DNA of 64,000 nt from Trichosphaerium sp. ATCC 40318 (GCA_038496445.1 JALMLS010000320.1:1-64000), one strand, 5' to 3'. Positions 1-11,470 are shown, counted from the first letter of the stretch. Translations and numbers: made by a program. The notes: generated by a model from the letters alone, not told the origin.

Positions 1-829
1 TTTGTTTCCTCTATACTTATGTTTATTAAGGTTTATTTTGCACTGCATGTGCTAAAAAGATAATTTATGCATCATGTACTTGTTTTTTCCACTTTTGAAT
101 GTGAACGTGTTTATATGCTTGAACGTTCATCAATGCTAGGTTGAGGTGTTAATAAACAGGGCATTTTCAGGTAATAACAAAATTTATATATAAAACAATA
201 GTAGGTGATGTGAAAAAAAAAGGTAAAAGTTGTTTGACTTTTACTTATCTTAAACACTTCCTTAATATGATCAGTCTTGGATATAGTTATAAGCAATGCC
301 TTAAAATATGGATTAAAATACAGACATATAATGTTTAAAAAAAAATAAAGCATAATAAAGGCATAAAAGTACTTGCAATCAGGGCATTACTTGATTTTTT
401 TGCAATGCAAAAAAATGCCCAAAAATGCTGGTTTTTTAATGCCTTTTAATGAGGCATTGCCTTTTGAAAAATTGCTTATTTTATTGGGCAATGCCAAATG
501 CAAATGCCTTGATTTTGCCATCTGATGCCAAATGTTAGGCATATGCATCATTTTTTAAGGCAATGCCTGGCTGAGTTTCAGCCCTGTTTTTGTTTATGGA
601 TCAACTTCAAAGCATGTCAAACATGCAAAGCTTTAAAATGCCTTACATAGAATGTTTATTATATATACCAAAAGTGTTTAAATTAATAGTAGTTGTTTGT
701 AAAAATCAGAAAAATATTTCCACATGAAAAGTTTAGATATGATATCTGCAAAAAACTTACCAAAAAGATAAAAAATCACGTCTCGGTGTGGGCATGAAAA
801 TGAAAAAACGAAAAATGCAATGAAGATTT
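1..829. repeat. rDNA intergenic spacer with ATGCC-rich repeats
   Basis: This AT-rich stretch lies just past the 3' end of the 28S rRNA gene, so it is intergenic spacer or 3' external spacer. No convincing coding region is visible on either strand. Between about 410 and 570 the pentamer ATGCC and its complement GGCAT recur roughly ten times, several as the palindrome-like GGCAATGCC (for example 487-495 and 559-567), spaced by T- or A-rich tracts. This could be a degenerate satellite or a termination or replication-related element; its function is unknown. Confidence 0.5.
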
Positions 830-1240
830 CTGAATACAATTTAGTCGGGCCTCTGCCTCAGCAGGTCGTCGCACCCGAAGGCTTGAGCGACTCCCTAGCT
901 TACAACAGTAAATGCCCTAAGACCCTGTTCGAGTTCCCGTGGTTTACGGGGCCCCTGCGGGCGTTTGCTAAGACGTGCTACTTGTGCCATAGTGTAGAAC
1001 CTTTGCGGGCCGAAGCCTTTCGTTCGAGGAGGCGCAGCAACGACAATGTCGCCGCGCGGCTCTTGGCGGCTGGGTTTCCGACTTTAGAGGCCTTCAGCCG
1101 TACTCCCAATGGCGTGGCTTCGCGAACCGCCCTCTCGGACGTCCGCGGACACTAGAGGCCACCGATGCCCGTTCCTCTCGTACTGAGGCATCGCTACCGA
1201 CGACGCGCATGTTAATAAAATAGGCCCACCAGTAGGGTAA

Positions 1241-1284
<44 letters not shown>

Positions 1285-2001
1285 GTAAGTGGGTGAACAA
1301 TCCAACCCTTGGAGCATTCTGCTACACCTGGATAGGAAGAGCCGACATCGAAGAATCAAAAAGTCGCGTCGCTCTGAGCGCTTGGCGACCACAAGCCAGT
1401 TATCCCTATGGTAATTTTTCTGTCACCCCAGTGTCAGGTTACATGACTAGTCACGAGGGATCTCTAGGCCTCCCGTTAGGGTGCAAGAGCGATGGCTCCA
1501 CTCTTGCTCAAGGGGGCTTTTAGCCTTGGCCTCTACGTGGGGTTTCTGTCCCCACTGAGCTCCCCTTAGGTCATCCGTGTTACCCTATAGCGGATGTGCC
1601 GCCCCAGCCAAACTCCCGGCCACGCGCTGTCCGCCTTAATGCTTGTCAAAGTTCCGAAATTGGAAGGTAATCCGCACTTTCGATTGGGCCCGCCTCATCC
1701 TAAGAACCGACTTGTATGGTTCGAGCAGCGCCACGTCCTCCGAAGAGGCAGGCGCTTTCGCCCGTTTTGAATGCGTCTGGGGCCCGACCTCCGGAGTAGA
1801 AGTGTTACACCTTTCGTAAAAAACTACTTCCTACCCTATACCTCCAGTGCCAAGCCCCTAAGCGTGGTGAGAGTCAAACTCAACAGGGTCTTCTTTCCCC
1901 GCTGGTAGAAAAGTCGCCCGTTCGCGACTCTGTGGTTTCGCCACGGTCGGCGTAGGGACAGCGAGAACCTCATTCATCCATTCATGCGCGTCATTAGTTA
2001 C

Positions 2002-2051
<50 letters not shown>

Positions 2052-4645
2052 AACCCGTGCTTGGGTGAAATTAAGCACCGCAACTTTCAAAGCACTGGGC
2101 AGGAGTCACCCTTTGTCAGACCTCAGAGGAGGTATCAAAGGGCTAAGTTTTAAGTAAACAGTTGGGTTCTCTAAGCTTCTGAGAGTTCCGCCATGATCCG
2201 CTTGTGGACCTCTTTGCAGGGACTGTGCGCCATTCCCGAAGGGGCTACACTGAAGTAGCGCAGACGCACGTCGTCCCGGGTCCCGGTCAGCAGAGCCAGC
2301 CCTTTTCCCGAAGTTACGGGCCGCGTATGCCGACTTCCCTTACGCCGTTTACACCGTGCAGCGCCAGAGGTGACTAACCTAGGGGACCTGATGCGGTTTT
2401 CGGTACGGTATGAGCCTGGAGGACACTGAACACCCGAAAGTGTCGGCTTCGGAGAGGAGCAGCCTCGTGAGAACGAGCTCACCAACACCCCTAGAAAGCA
2501 AAAGTGCTTTCCCATTAGCTACCCTCGACTCTTTCCCTTCGCCGCTTTACGTGGCTCCGGGGAGTTTCCCTCGAATAGCTTAGGCGCGGGAGAAGGCCCC
2601 GCAGAAGTGTGGTTGCTCGCGTGCGCTCTCTCTCTCAGTGTTGCCACTTCTAAAGCAAATGCATCCTCCTTACCCATGCCCTGGATTACTCACCAGGTTG
2701 CCTTTCGCCGAGTTGAAAGCATCGCAGACTTCCACTATTTCAATACTTGTAAAAGTATATCTGACTAGTGTCGTCTGCCAGCATCAAACAGTATACTCTA
2801 TTAGGAGCTGGCTTAGGACCGGCTAACTCGCAGCTGAATGCCATCACCGCGAAACCCTTCCCCACTTGGGCGACCTGGCTGTGATAAACACTGTTTCACC
2901 AGGCTCCAATTGCTACTACCACCAAGATCATCACTGCTGGTGGCTCCGGGTGGACGCCACCGCCCCCCTTCTACGCCACCAGCACGCCGTCCTACCGCAC
3001 CCTGGGCCGAGCCGGGGCGATCGCGCAGCGGCGGCTAAGGCAGTTTAGCGCCATCCATTTTCGGCGCGTCCCAATTCGGCTGGTGAGAAGTTACTCACTC
3101 CTTAGAGGATGACGACTTCCATGTCCACCTTCCAGCTGTCTAAACTGGAACACCGCCTTCGTTGTCTTGGTTACTGCCTATTCGGGCGCCTTTGCTGCTG
3201 CTCGCGTTTAAAACCGTCTCGTCAGTCCTGCTTATCAAGACCGGCCCAATAGGGGTCCACCGTCTCGGTGATCACAGCCATTCGGCCTGTGATCGGTCGC
3301 CTCTTATGTGTTTGATAATAGGTCGATGGCAACTTTGGCCTCCGATACCTCTTTCCAGTGGCTCTACGAGACGAGACCGGCGTCACGGACCCCCTCTATC
3401 CTTAGGGATACTTCGAACGGTACCAGCTACGTTGGCAGCTCGTTTGGTCTCTCGCCCCTATACCCAATGTCCGGCGAGCGATTTGCACGTCAGCAACGCT
3501 ACGGGCGTCCAGCGGGATTTCTCCCGCCTTCCCCCTTTTCGGGTATAGATCGCTACCTTTCGGGTATCGCCCAACGTACTATCGCCTGCCAAGAGAACAA
3601 CGCCGGAGATGGCAAAGTGTATCTACTTTGGTATGACGTGCTTTTAATTACTTGCGTAACAAAAACATGATAATAGCATAGTCGGTTTTTTATGTCGATC
3701 TTTGCAAACTTATACATGTGACTGTAATACGTTTGTTTTTATATAAAGAACTTGACGGCCTAGGAGCTTATCCTTGGCTTCATTTCTGTGCGGGTTGGAG
3801 GTTTGATCTCTCACCCTCGCACGCTCGGCGAACTCCTTGATCCGTGTTTCAAGACGGGATACACGGAGGCCATGGCCCAATAAGGGCATAGAGCCTCATT
3901 GAGGTTGTGGACGATGAATGACGAACTTCGTTCCTTTCGGAAGAAGACGTACATTCGGAGGTTTCAGTAATTTCAGTGAACCAACGCCATTTAAAGGCTT
4001 AAAAGTGCTTTTTGATGTCCTTTCAACCAAACCCACGTTTTTATGCTTTTCAGCTTGTAGGATGGTGTGGACAGCACAATTAGCCAGTATGACTTTTTTG
4101 TGTTAGTCACTTCTATGTTACCTTCCCCTCGACGTTTTGTTTCATTATAATCTTCCAGGGCACAAGGCCCCGGTCGCTTTTCCCTCGCTACAAGAGCGTC
4201 TGCCATGTGCAGATTAGGTGCAGGGCACCTACGTACTCCGTGCCATTTGTACCCTTGCCGGCTTCGGGTCTTTTAACCCTCTATCGAGGAGTGCTGTTTC
4301 AGTCTTCCCTCACGGTACTGGTGCGCTATCGGCCACCTCCCGATACTTAGCCTTGCCGGGTAACCTCCCGGTAACTTCGTATGGCACGGCCAAACCATAC
4401 TACTCCTGGACGATGGGACTCTATTTCCTCGGTTGACAGCGTACGGGGCTCGCACCCTCTACGGCTACGACTCGTGCGTAATTCCCGTCAACGTCTGGAA
4501 GAGCCACCACGCCTTAGCCCACAACTCCGATGCTAGGCTCGGATTCAGGCTTGAGCTTGTCCCCTTTCGCTCGCCGCTACTCAGGGAGTCCCTTTTGGTT
4601 TCCTTTCCTCTGCCCCAATGATATGCTTAACTTAGGCAGGTCGCC
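830..4645 (-). rRNA. 28S (large subunit) ribosomal RNA
   Basis: The minus strand carries the nuclear large-subunit rRNA. The 5' end is recognisable at about 4620-4645 (complement contains ATATGCTTAA, the universal 28S start region). Conserved core blocks follow: the CCGTGTTTCAAGACGGG complement near 3840, the CACTTCTAAAG-type and GCCCCAGCCAAACTCCC blocks near 1600, and the GTCTCACGACGGTCTAAACC block near 1250 (sarcin-ricin/PTC side). The 3' boundary near 830 is placed where similarity to conserved rRNA fades and is approximate. AT-rich expansion segments interrupt the core at about 3660-3745 and 3960-4140. It is co-oriented with the 18S and belongs to the same transcription unit. Confidence 0.93.
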
Positions 4646-4861
4646 AAGTGTAACTCAGGACGCAAGTTGTGTTTTTTATATGCTTTCAATGTATAGAACC
4701 AACCTTCCCTCTGAAGCTTCGCTTAAGTAAGCTAGGCATGAGTTCTGGAGGAACGTCACTTCCGGCAATTTATTTAATTAGTTGTGGCAACCACTTTCTT
4801 TTTTTAGAAGATTAAGTGTGTACACCATACGCAGCACCAAATAAATTTAGTGTTTGTTTTG
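4646..4861 (-). other. Internal transcribed spacer 2 (ITS2)
   Basis: This is the spacer between the 5.8S candidate and the 28S 5' end. Its extent depends on the 5.8S placement, so the boundaries are approximate. It is AT-rich, with no coding potential or other feature recognised. Confidence 0.45.
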
Positions 4862-5030
4862 CTGGCGTCGCTGAGTCACGCTCCTTTGCCTGTGATTCGT
4901 GAGAATACAGAACGCGGCCTGAGGCATTCGGCAATGCCACCTTCAGATGAGAGCGATTCCGGTGGCTGGTTTCATAGTGATCCATGGCCTTCTTCGGGGG
5001 AGGTGCCTAACCGTTCACCGACAAGGTTTG
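4862..5030 (-). rRNA. Divergent 5.8S rRNA candidate
   Basis: The canonical 5.8S core (GATGAAGAACGCAGC) is not found intact between the 18S and 28S genes. The minus strand of this GC-richer island still has several 5.8S-like landmarks in the right order: GGATCACT near 4978, GAAGGTGGC...GAATGCC resembling the GAAGAACGC...AATGCG block near 4935, CACGAATCACAGG near 4890, and a 3' end TGACTCAGCGACGC matching most positions of the usual TGTCTGAGCGTCGC. The length of roughly 150-170 nt fits. The assignment is inferred from position and partial similarity. A structure search against the 28S 5' end would settle it. Confidence 0.5.
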
Positions 5031-5263
5031 GTTTCTTTCGAAAATCTTGACGTTCTTTATAGTCGTGCCACGACTGTGTTTTTGGTTTGCCAAAATGGCG
5101 GTTGTGGAGCTGGCAGATATACAAGATATCACCACAGTAGAGGAGACTATATCTTCACTTACCGAGGTAAGCTTGGACTTGCCAGACCAAAACTGATACT
5201 CCAATTTCTTTTAAACTTGGTTAAAAGTTGGTTTAATTGCTTCTAAGGGTTAAATACCAATAG
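5031..5263 (-). other. Internal transcribed spacer 1 (ITS1)
   Basis: This is the spacer between the 18S 3' end and the 5.8S candidate. On the opposite (plus) strand it carries a 24-codon open stretch beginning at the ATG at 5095 in a good AAAATGG context and running into a GTAAGC donor-like site at about 5166. This is discussed as a finding and is probably fortuitous. Confidence 0.5.
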
Positions 5264-7911
5264 TATTGATCCTTCAGCAGGTTCACCTACTGAAACCTTG
5301 TTACGACTTCATCATCCTTTATGAGCGCAAGTTCGAGCAGGTTCGATAACCGGCAAGCCGGTCGTCCCCCCTGGTCTCACTCGCACCCACATCGGTCGAT
5401 GCGACGGGCGGTGTGTACAAGCAACAGGGACAGATTCCAGGTGCGTTGATGACACACCTGTACGAGGCATTCCGCGTTCGTGGCTACAGTTACAGCAACC
5501 AGTCCCTAAGCACGCATGTGTCTTTTCGAAGAAGCAGCATTGAGCACACTTACATCCAAATCGACCACACGGTGCGCTTTCATGTATTTTTTTATGAACA
5601 TTGCAGAAACTTACTTCATAATAAAGTTTGCCTTGGTAAAGATATAATCTTCCAAGTCAAAGCATTTAAGTGAAGAAGAAACCTTGTTTGTTAATTTGAA
5701 ACGATCCACAGCTCTTTCAATGTTTATACTAAGGAAACGAGTCCAAAGATATAAATTTCATCTAACAGCGCTTCTCGTCTTAACATTAAAGGAATTACTT
5801 CCTAAAAAGCCTCGACGAGGGGGTTAACTCTTTATATTAGGTTCAGGACAGACTTTGTTTGTGAAGGTGGTAGTTTCCGAAGGTGCGTTTAAGTGTAGTC
5901 GTATTTAGATAATAAAATCTGAGGTTTAACTCGCTGTCGTGAAGAAGTGTTCTGGCGGTTTCAGGGCTTGCCCGGATGCCTGTTCGGCCCAGGAACCCGT
6001 TGAACTAAGCAGTGTAGGCCGCGTGCGGCCCGGAATATCTGGGGGCATCCCGGATCTGTTATAGCCGCCGCTTCTTACGACTTTTCGCCGTCAGTCCTGC
6101 ACAGGGGTCCCGCACGAGGCGGGGGAATCAATGTGACAGTAGCGATCTCGCCCGTTATCGGAATAAACCTGACAGATAAGTCCACGAGCCTAAAACGACC
6201 ATGCACCACCGTTAGCTAACTCGGAAAAGACCCTTCAGTCTGTTCGTCCCCTTAGAGCGTCCGATCCCGGTAAGTTGTCGCGCGTTGAGTCAAATTGAGC
6301 CGCAGCCTCCAGAGCCTGGTGGTGTTGCTCCGTCAATGCCTTTAAGTTTCAGCCTTGCGACCATACTTCCCCCCTGGGCCCGATTACTTCGGTTTCCCGT
6401 GGGAACGGGCCCCGAGCCTTGGTTTGCCCGGCGCCCATTCAGTCGGCATCGTTTACTGTGGAGACTACACGGGTCTCTAATCCGCTTCGCTCCCTCCACC
6501 ATCGTTCTAGATCACCGGCCACGCCCTTGCAGAGCGCCTTCGCTTCGGGTAGTTTGGATCAGGTCAAAAGATTTCACTCCTCGCTGATACCACACTCTCT
6601 ACCCCGTACGCACCTAGTAATCGTGTGTTCTTTATTAGTGTGAAGACTAACTCAAGTTTTTCCTCAAAGTACTTTTTGTAATTCACAATGTTTTTATTCC
6701 CTTAATGAAGAACATGAGTTTTCACTCAGACTTGCATATCAGGATATTGTTCATACTTAGTTAAAATGAGACTTGAGCGTCGCACTTGGTAAAGTGTTGT
6801 TTTTGTTTTTTTAAAGCCCAATTCCAGGATGCTGGTGGGTGGCATAGCGGCCGAAGCCTAAACTGACCTTGCGTTTGAGCGAAGCCATTTATGCCTGGTC
6901 GGGCGATGAAAAAGAGTCGGGGGGTTTTGTCAAGGAGTAAACTCCTATCTAAACCTTGTCCCTCTCAGCTGTGTCGTTGTTTGGACTGCGAGCGCTTTAA
7001 CAGCAACAGCAAAAGTATAAGCTTTCGGAGTGGGTGTTACCGCGGGTGCTGGCACCCAACTTGTCCTCCAATAGTTTCTCAGGGCGACATTCAGTTGCCC
7101 CTCATTGCGACGACCGGTTTAAATGCCGGCCTCGTTACACTCAGTCGCTGGCTCGATTTGCAATCAATGGCCAAGTTACGCGCCTGCTGTTACCCGTAAG
7201 TACAGGGGCCGTATCTAATGCCCCTTCTCCGGGAACCGAACCCTAGTTCCCCGTTACCCGTCACTGCCGCGGTAGGCCGTTACCCTACCGCCTGGCTGAT
7301 AGGTCGGCCGCCCTTCCGACTCGTGGAGGGGGAGAACTCTCAACTTTATATCGATATGATCTTTATGAAAAAAGCACATTTCAGCGAAGGATCTAGATTT
7401 GAACAAATGTTCATTTTTCTTTCACCTAATTTTCACTTGTGTGTAGCTTTACATTATTTTGAAACATGTCTAGTTAGAGAGAACTCCTCATAACTCCATC
7501 GCATGCCCCAACGCCGCTCTTCCCGACGGAGTACGGACGCCGCTTCCTAAGGGGAGGCTGCTTCCCTTGGCGAACCAAGATGGGATCGGGTGATCGTCCG
7601 CTCCTGAGCGTTGGATGCGACCGATGGGTCCTTGCAGCAGAGGGGCCCATCGGCAGCGCTAGGCGCATTACGTATTAGCCGCAGGTTTCCTTTAATCCCG
7701 GTTATCCGCGGGGGAGGCCACGAGTTTTGGTTATAGTGCGTTTAGGAAAACAAGTTCCTGTGTGCAAAATGACGTGACCATTATTAGTCTTGTCGGGTGG
7801 GTTACGACCGTTTTAAGGAGCCGTTTGCGGCTCCGAGGATACCTCTTTGCTGAGCTTGCATGGCTTAATCCTTCGAGAAAGCTTATCACTCCTGGCAGGC
7901 TCAACCAGGTA
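5264..7911 (-). rRNA. 18S (small subunit) ribosomal RNA, expanded
   Basis: Both termini are clear on the minus strand. The 5' end, CTGGTTGAGCCTGCCAG, is at 7910-7890 (note GAGCC where GATCC is usual). The 3' end, GGTGAACCTGC...GGATCA, is near 5290-5266. Internal conserved blocks include the GACGGGCGGTGTGTAC complement near 5403, the CCGTCAATTCCTTTAAGTTTCAG-type block near 6330, and the GCGCCTGCTG block near 7180. The length of about 2.65 kb compares with a usual 1.8 kb. The excess is mostly AT-rich sequence at about 5530-5940, 6640-6830 and 7340-7490, which match the positions of the variable regions near helix 43, V4 and V2. I see no catalytic intron core or homing endonuclease frame in these inserts, so expansion segments are more likely than introns, although introns are not excluded. 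Confidence 0.95.
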
Positions 7912-8626
7912 CCTTTTGCATCAGAGTTTTTAAAGCAGATAGCTGCATTTAAAATAATTTCTCATCAGACCAAAGGTGGTTGAGGTTTTTAGGTGGTTTT
8001 TTGAAGAATGAACTTCATAAGAAACCATTCAATCTACAATCCTATTCTCTTTCAAGGAGGATATATAAATGAAGGTCTTTTTGATGAACATCACAAATAC
8101 CTGGTGCCGGACAACATCAGCCTTTCTTGTTGGAGAAGAAGCTGATGTGTCTTGGTTATGGTTTTTATGGCAAGAGATGCTCATAGAGCACATTGCCACA
8201 ACAGCATAGGGTTGTGTCTTTTTAAAGGACTACTTTTCTTGATGAGTCATGCCTATTTTTACTGAGTAGCCCTTGAGGCATCGTCGGTAATAGCTTGCAA
8301 CTGCATCATTTTTCATACACTCTTTTTTTTTTTTTTTTGATTTTGTTTTGGCTCTTACTTACTCTTCTAGTACTCGGACTTGTTGCCTTTCCTTGATGAG
8401 CTTCAACCTTGTTCATGTACTTGGCTTGTGTGCCTTTCCATCAACTGGACTCACATCTATTTACCCAAGTACTTGATACTTGTCTTTCCATTGGGTATTT
8501 GGATATGTGGTTTTACAGTTTAATTGAACTAATTGGAATACATTAGATTCCTTTCGTCCAACCCTGAGCATATATGACTTTGCATACAACTTAGGACTGT
8601 ACTTTCTGTATAGTGAGACTCTTATA
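7912..8626 (-). other. 5' external transcribed spacer / proximal IGS
   Basis: This sequence lies immediately upstream of the 18S gene in the direction of rRNA transcription, so it should hold the 5' external transcribed spacer and possibly the RNA polymerase I promoter. A T-tract of about 16 lies at 8323-8338. No reading frame or known RNA gene is recognised. Confidence 0.5.
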
Positions 8627-9483
8627 CTCGATTAGCATTTCTACACCTCCTTTTTATGGAAGTGTTATAATGATAGAAGAGATATAATAAAGTTCATACA
8701 TGTGGTAGTTGTTGCCTACTGAGGGCTTCAACATATTATACCTTGAATATGCATGACACACAATCTTTGGTAGTATTGTCTTGGTACTCGATTAGCATTT
8801 CTACACCACCTTTTTTTTTGAGGTAGTGTTATAATGCTAGAAGAGCAGAAGAGTTCAATACTTTCTCGTTTTTGCCCACTAAGGGCATCAACTAGGTGTA
8901 CAACTGCTACTGTTGCTGTTCACTGTGGAACTTCAACTGAAGTGTGTTGATACTTTGATTACTCAAGCAACTTAGATATGGTTATGTTAACCCCACTTGG
9001 GATCGCATAAACACTCTAGTACCTAATGCCTCGATTAACATGACCACACTACATTGCTGTAATGCATTACTCATGAAAGAAGAGAATCAAGCTGTTGTGA
9101 CAACCAACCAATTACTCGATTAACATTTCTACACCTCATGGTGGGGTGTTATAATGATAGAAGAGGAACTAGTGTCATAAACATGTGCAGTTGTTGCCCA
9201 CTAAGGGCTTCAATTACTATTGTACTCAAATGATGTGACTTGCACATATTTGGGTATAATGTATGTATGTATTTGCATGACTTGTAATTCGATTAGCATT
9301 TCTACACCTCTAAAATAGTGTGTGTTATAATGCTAGAAGAAACACAATTCTTGACTTGCTACTCGATTAGCATTTCTACACTACAAATGAGGTGTTATAA
9401 TGCTAGAAGAGAAACAAAGTCTTGGTCATAGAACTCGATTAGCATTTCTACACCTCGATTTGGGTGTTATAATGCTAGAAGAG
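8627..9483. repeat. Array of six imperfect hairpin repeats in the rDNA spacer
   Basis: Six dispersed copies of a 50-59 nt imperfect inverted repeat lie at 8627-8681, 8787-8845, 9115-9165, 9288-9341, 9362-9411 and 9434-9483. Each has a left arm close to CTCGATTAGCATTTCTACAC and a right arm close to GTGTTATAATGCTAGAAGAG, separated by a variable loop. The arms pair with two symmetric internal mismatches. In the copy at 9288 the outermost pair changes from C-G to T-A on both sides, as expected if pairing matters. The first three copies are each followed about 30 nt later by a second small inverted motif, GCCCACTAAGGGC or a variant (8716, 8875 and 9198). Function unknown; candidates are spacer promoter/enhancer repeats, terminators or small RNA precursors. 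Confidence 0.85.
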
Positions 9484-11470
9484 CGCAGATAAGAACATGA
9501 TTTGTAAAAAAACCAGCAAGTTGAGCTAGCTACACACACACATCACCAACGGGCATCGTCATCGATGGATATACTTGGGTGCGAGTCTATGCAAGCCCTG
9601 TTCTATCACATAAAAAAAAGCTAGAGTAGCCGTAATCGTGGGGTGTTGTGTGCGATACGTAGTAACGCGTACATGCTATTTATGCAATCCCATTCCAATG
9701 TAAATAATACAAAAGGATGGGTTTGTTTGTACAAAAAATCAAGAGGACTTACAGCCATTGTGCTCTAAAACGCGCTAAAACTATAAACACTTTTGTGAGT
9801 ATGGTTCTCGCCACGATAGAAGAATACAGGCTACCCTCTTGCTTTTTGTGTGTGGAAGGTTGGGGTCGTGTAGTTGTTCTGTAGTTACAGTGTACCACCT
9901 GTTCACAACGCTTCTGGCCAGAAATCGATTACCACTGCCTGTGCTAATGTTTTTTACACATGTTTTCATAGGGCGCTTAGGTGGTAGAAGACAACAGCTC
10001 ATTAGGTCCTCGCGCTTGCCGTCACACACACCCGATTGCACTCCTGTGTTAGTGTTTGGAAGTGTTGATCAAGGCGTGACGGCCAGTCACCGTAAATGTG
10101 CTGCACGATGGGCGGTCCCACATCACCGTGCACTCCCTGTGGGCTTGTTTCATCGGGTATAACAAAAAAAGGGGCTTTGCGGACGTCGCATTTGTTGCAC
10201 TTTCTTCAAATGCTGTTTTTGCGTTCGACCCGATTCTTTTTTTTGTTTTCTCGATTTGTGCCAAGGGAAAGAGAATACGATTTCTGCAGGCGCGTGCCGC
10301 TCAAAATTTTTCCCTGTCCTTCTGCGCAGGCAAATTGCCCTGGCGTTTTAGGGGAATTTGATTTCGGTTTGTGCCTCATAGTCTTTTCTCCATTTACGCC
10401 GCCATTAGGCTACACGGTTGTAAGACTAGCGCCCTTTCCCGAAAATATCGAGTTTTCGTAGCCCTCACATCACTTTCGTAACTCTTTTGTACGCGCTGTA
10501 TCCACTTTTATCCACAAAAAAAAAAATTAAAACCGCGAAAACTTTTCAGTTTTTTTTGTATTTGGGGCTGATGCGCTGGTACAAATCGCTTTATTCATTT
10601 TTTTTTGCGCTCTAGAGCTCCGTTTTTCGCTGGTTATTGCGCTCTAGGGTCCGTTCGTCGCGTACGCTCTTTCTTATCTTCACAACAAGAAAAAAAAAAA
10701 AAACCAAAAAAAAAATTTTCTTTTTTAATATCCACACTATTCCATTTTTCGCCTTCAACAACCACGTTTTTTCTGCAAACGAATCGCTAAATGCCCCTCT
10801 CTGCCCTTTCCTCTGAACCGCGAATTCGCTGGACTTTAATACAACGGCAATATCGCACCGTCTTTGCGCGATAATAGCTTTTTCGTGGTTATAATCGATT
10901 TAATGAGTGTTGTTGTTCCAGTTTGTTTTTGCGGGTTTTTTTTCAGTGACCTTTTTTTTTTCACGAAAAGTTGTGAACAACTCGGCTGTGGCGGGATAAG
11001 CGTTACTGCGTTGTATAATGGTGCGAAAAAGGGAGATATACAGAGCGTTGTGCTTAATGTAATGGTTGTTAGATACGCGTACCCACTTTGGCTGAGCTGG
11101 AGAAAGAAAACGCCGTAAATGAAGCCGAGAGTGTTACAGAATTATTGGCTTTCGGTCGTAAGGAGCAAGAACGTAAAAAAAAGGCTACGTTGGTGCGTAT
11201 TAACTAATTTAAAAGTTGCTGTGAGTATCAAAGACAAAAACCCATTAACACTGTCCTTAGGCACATGTGAGGTCTCAAAGGTGCCCAAAAGCAACGTTTA
11301 TGTCTTTGAAATCTTATTGTTGTGTAGAAATGGACCAATTCCGAATAATCGTCGTACAGCGCCAATTCATGCCAATAATACTCGGCAGCGTATGTCATCG
11401 CTACGAGGGTAGTATTTTCCATTTTTCAAAAAACAAAAGTGAAATTCGTTCAACTGTATCTCTTATACAT
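9484..11470. other. Spacer to unique-sequence transition, no clear gene
   Basis: This is a long stretch with homopolymer runs and no convincing conserved coding frame on either strand. It probably contains the boundary between the rDNA spacer and the single-copy region. One short plus-strand stretch at about 11074-11207 stays open and reads as a charged, Glu/Lys-rich peptide ending in a stop. It might be the last exon of a small gene starting near 11018, but the implied intron would be only about 26 bases, so I do not call it. Confidence 0.4.

Noticed and set aside
5413-5940. Group I intron or homing endonuclease in the 18S insert
   Set aside because: No P/Q/R/S core signature and no LAGLIDADG, GIY-YIG or HNH motif is visible; the insert is AT-rich and fits a variable region.
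820-7983. Many medium-length open frames on both strands in the rRNA region
   Set aside because: They overlap conserved 18S/28S rRNA sequence and have no protein-like conservation; open frames are expected in GC-rich rRNA.
8040-8240. Possible snoRNA (U3-like) or other structured RNA in the 5' spacer
   Set aside because: No C/D or H/ACA box arrangement could be fixed with confidence by eye.
10049-10460. Overlapping open frames in the spacer beyond the hairpins
   Set aside because: Frames overlap in several phases on both strands, with no recognised motif and homopolymer-rich surroundings.
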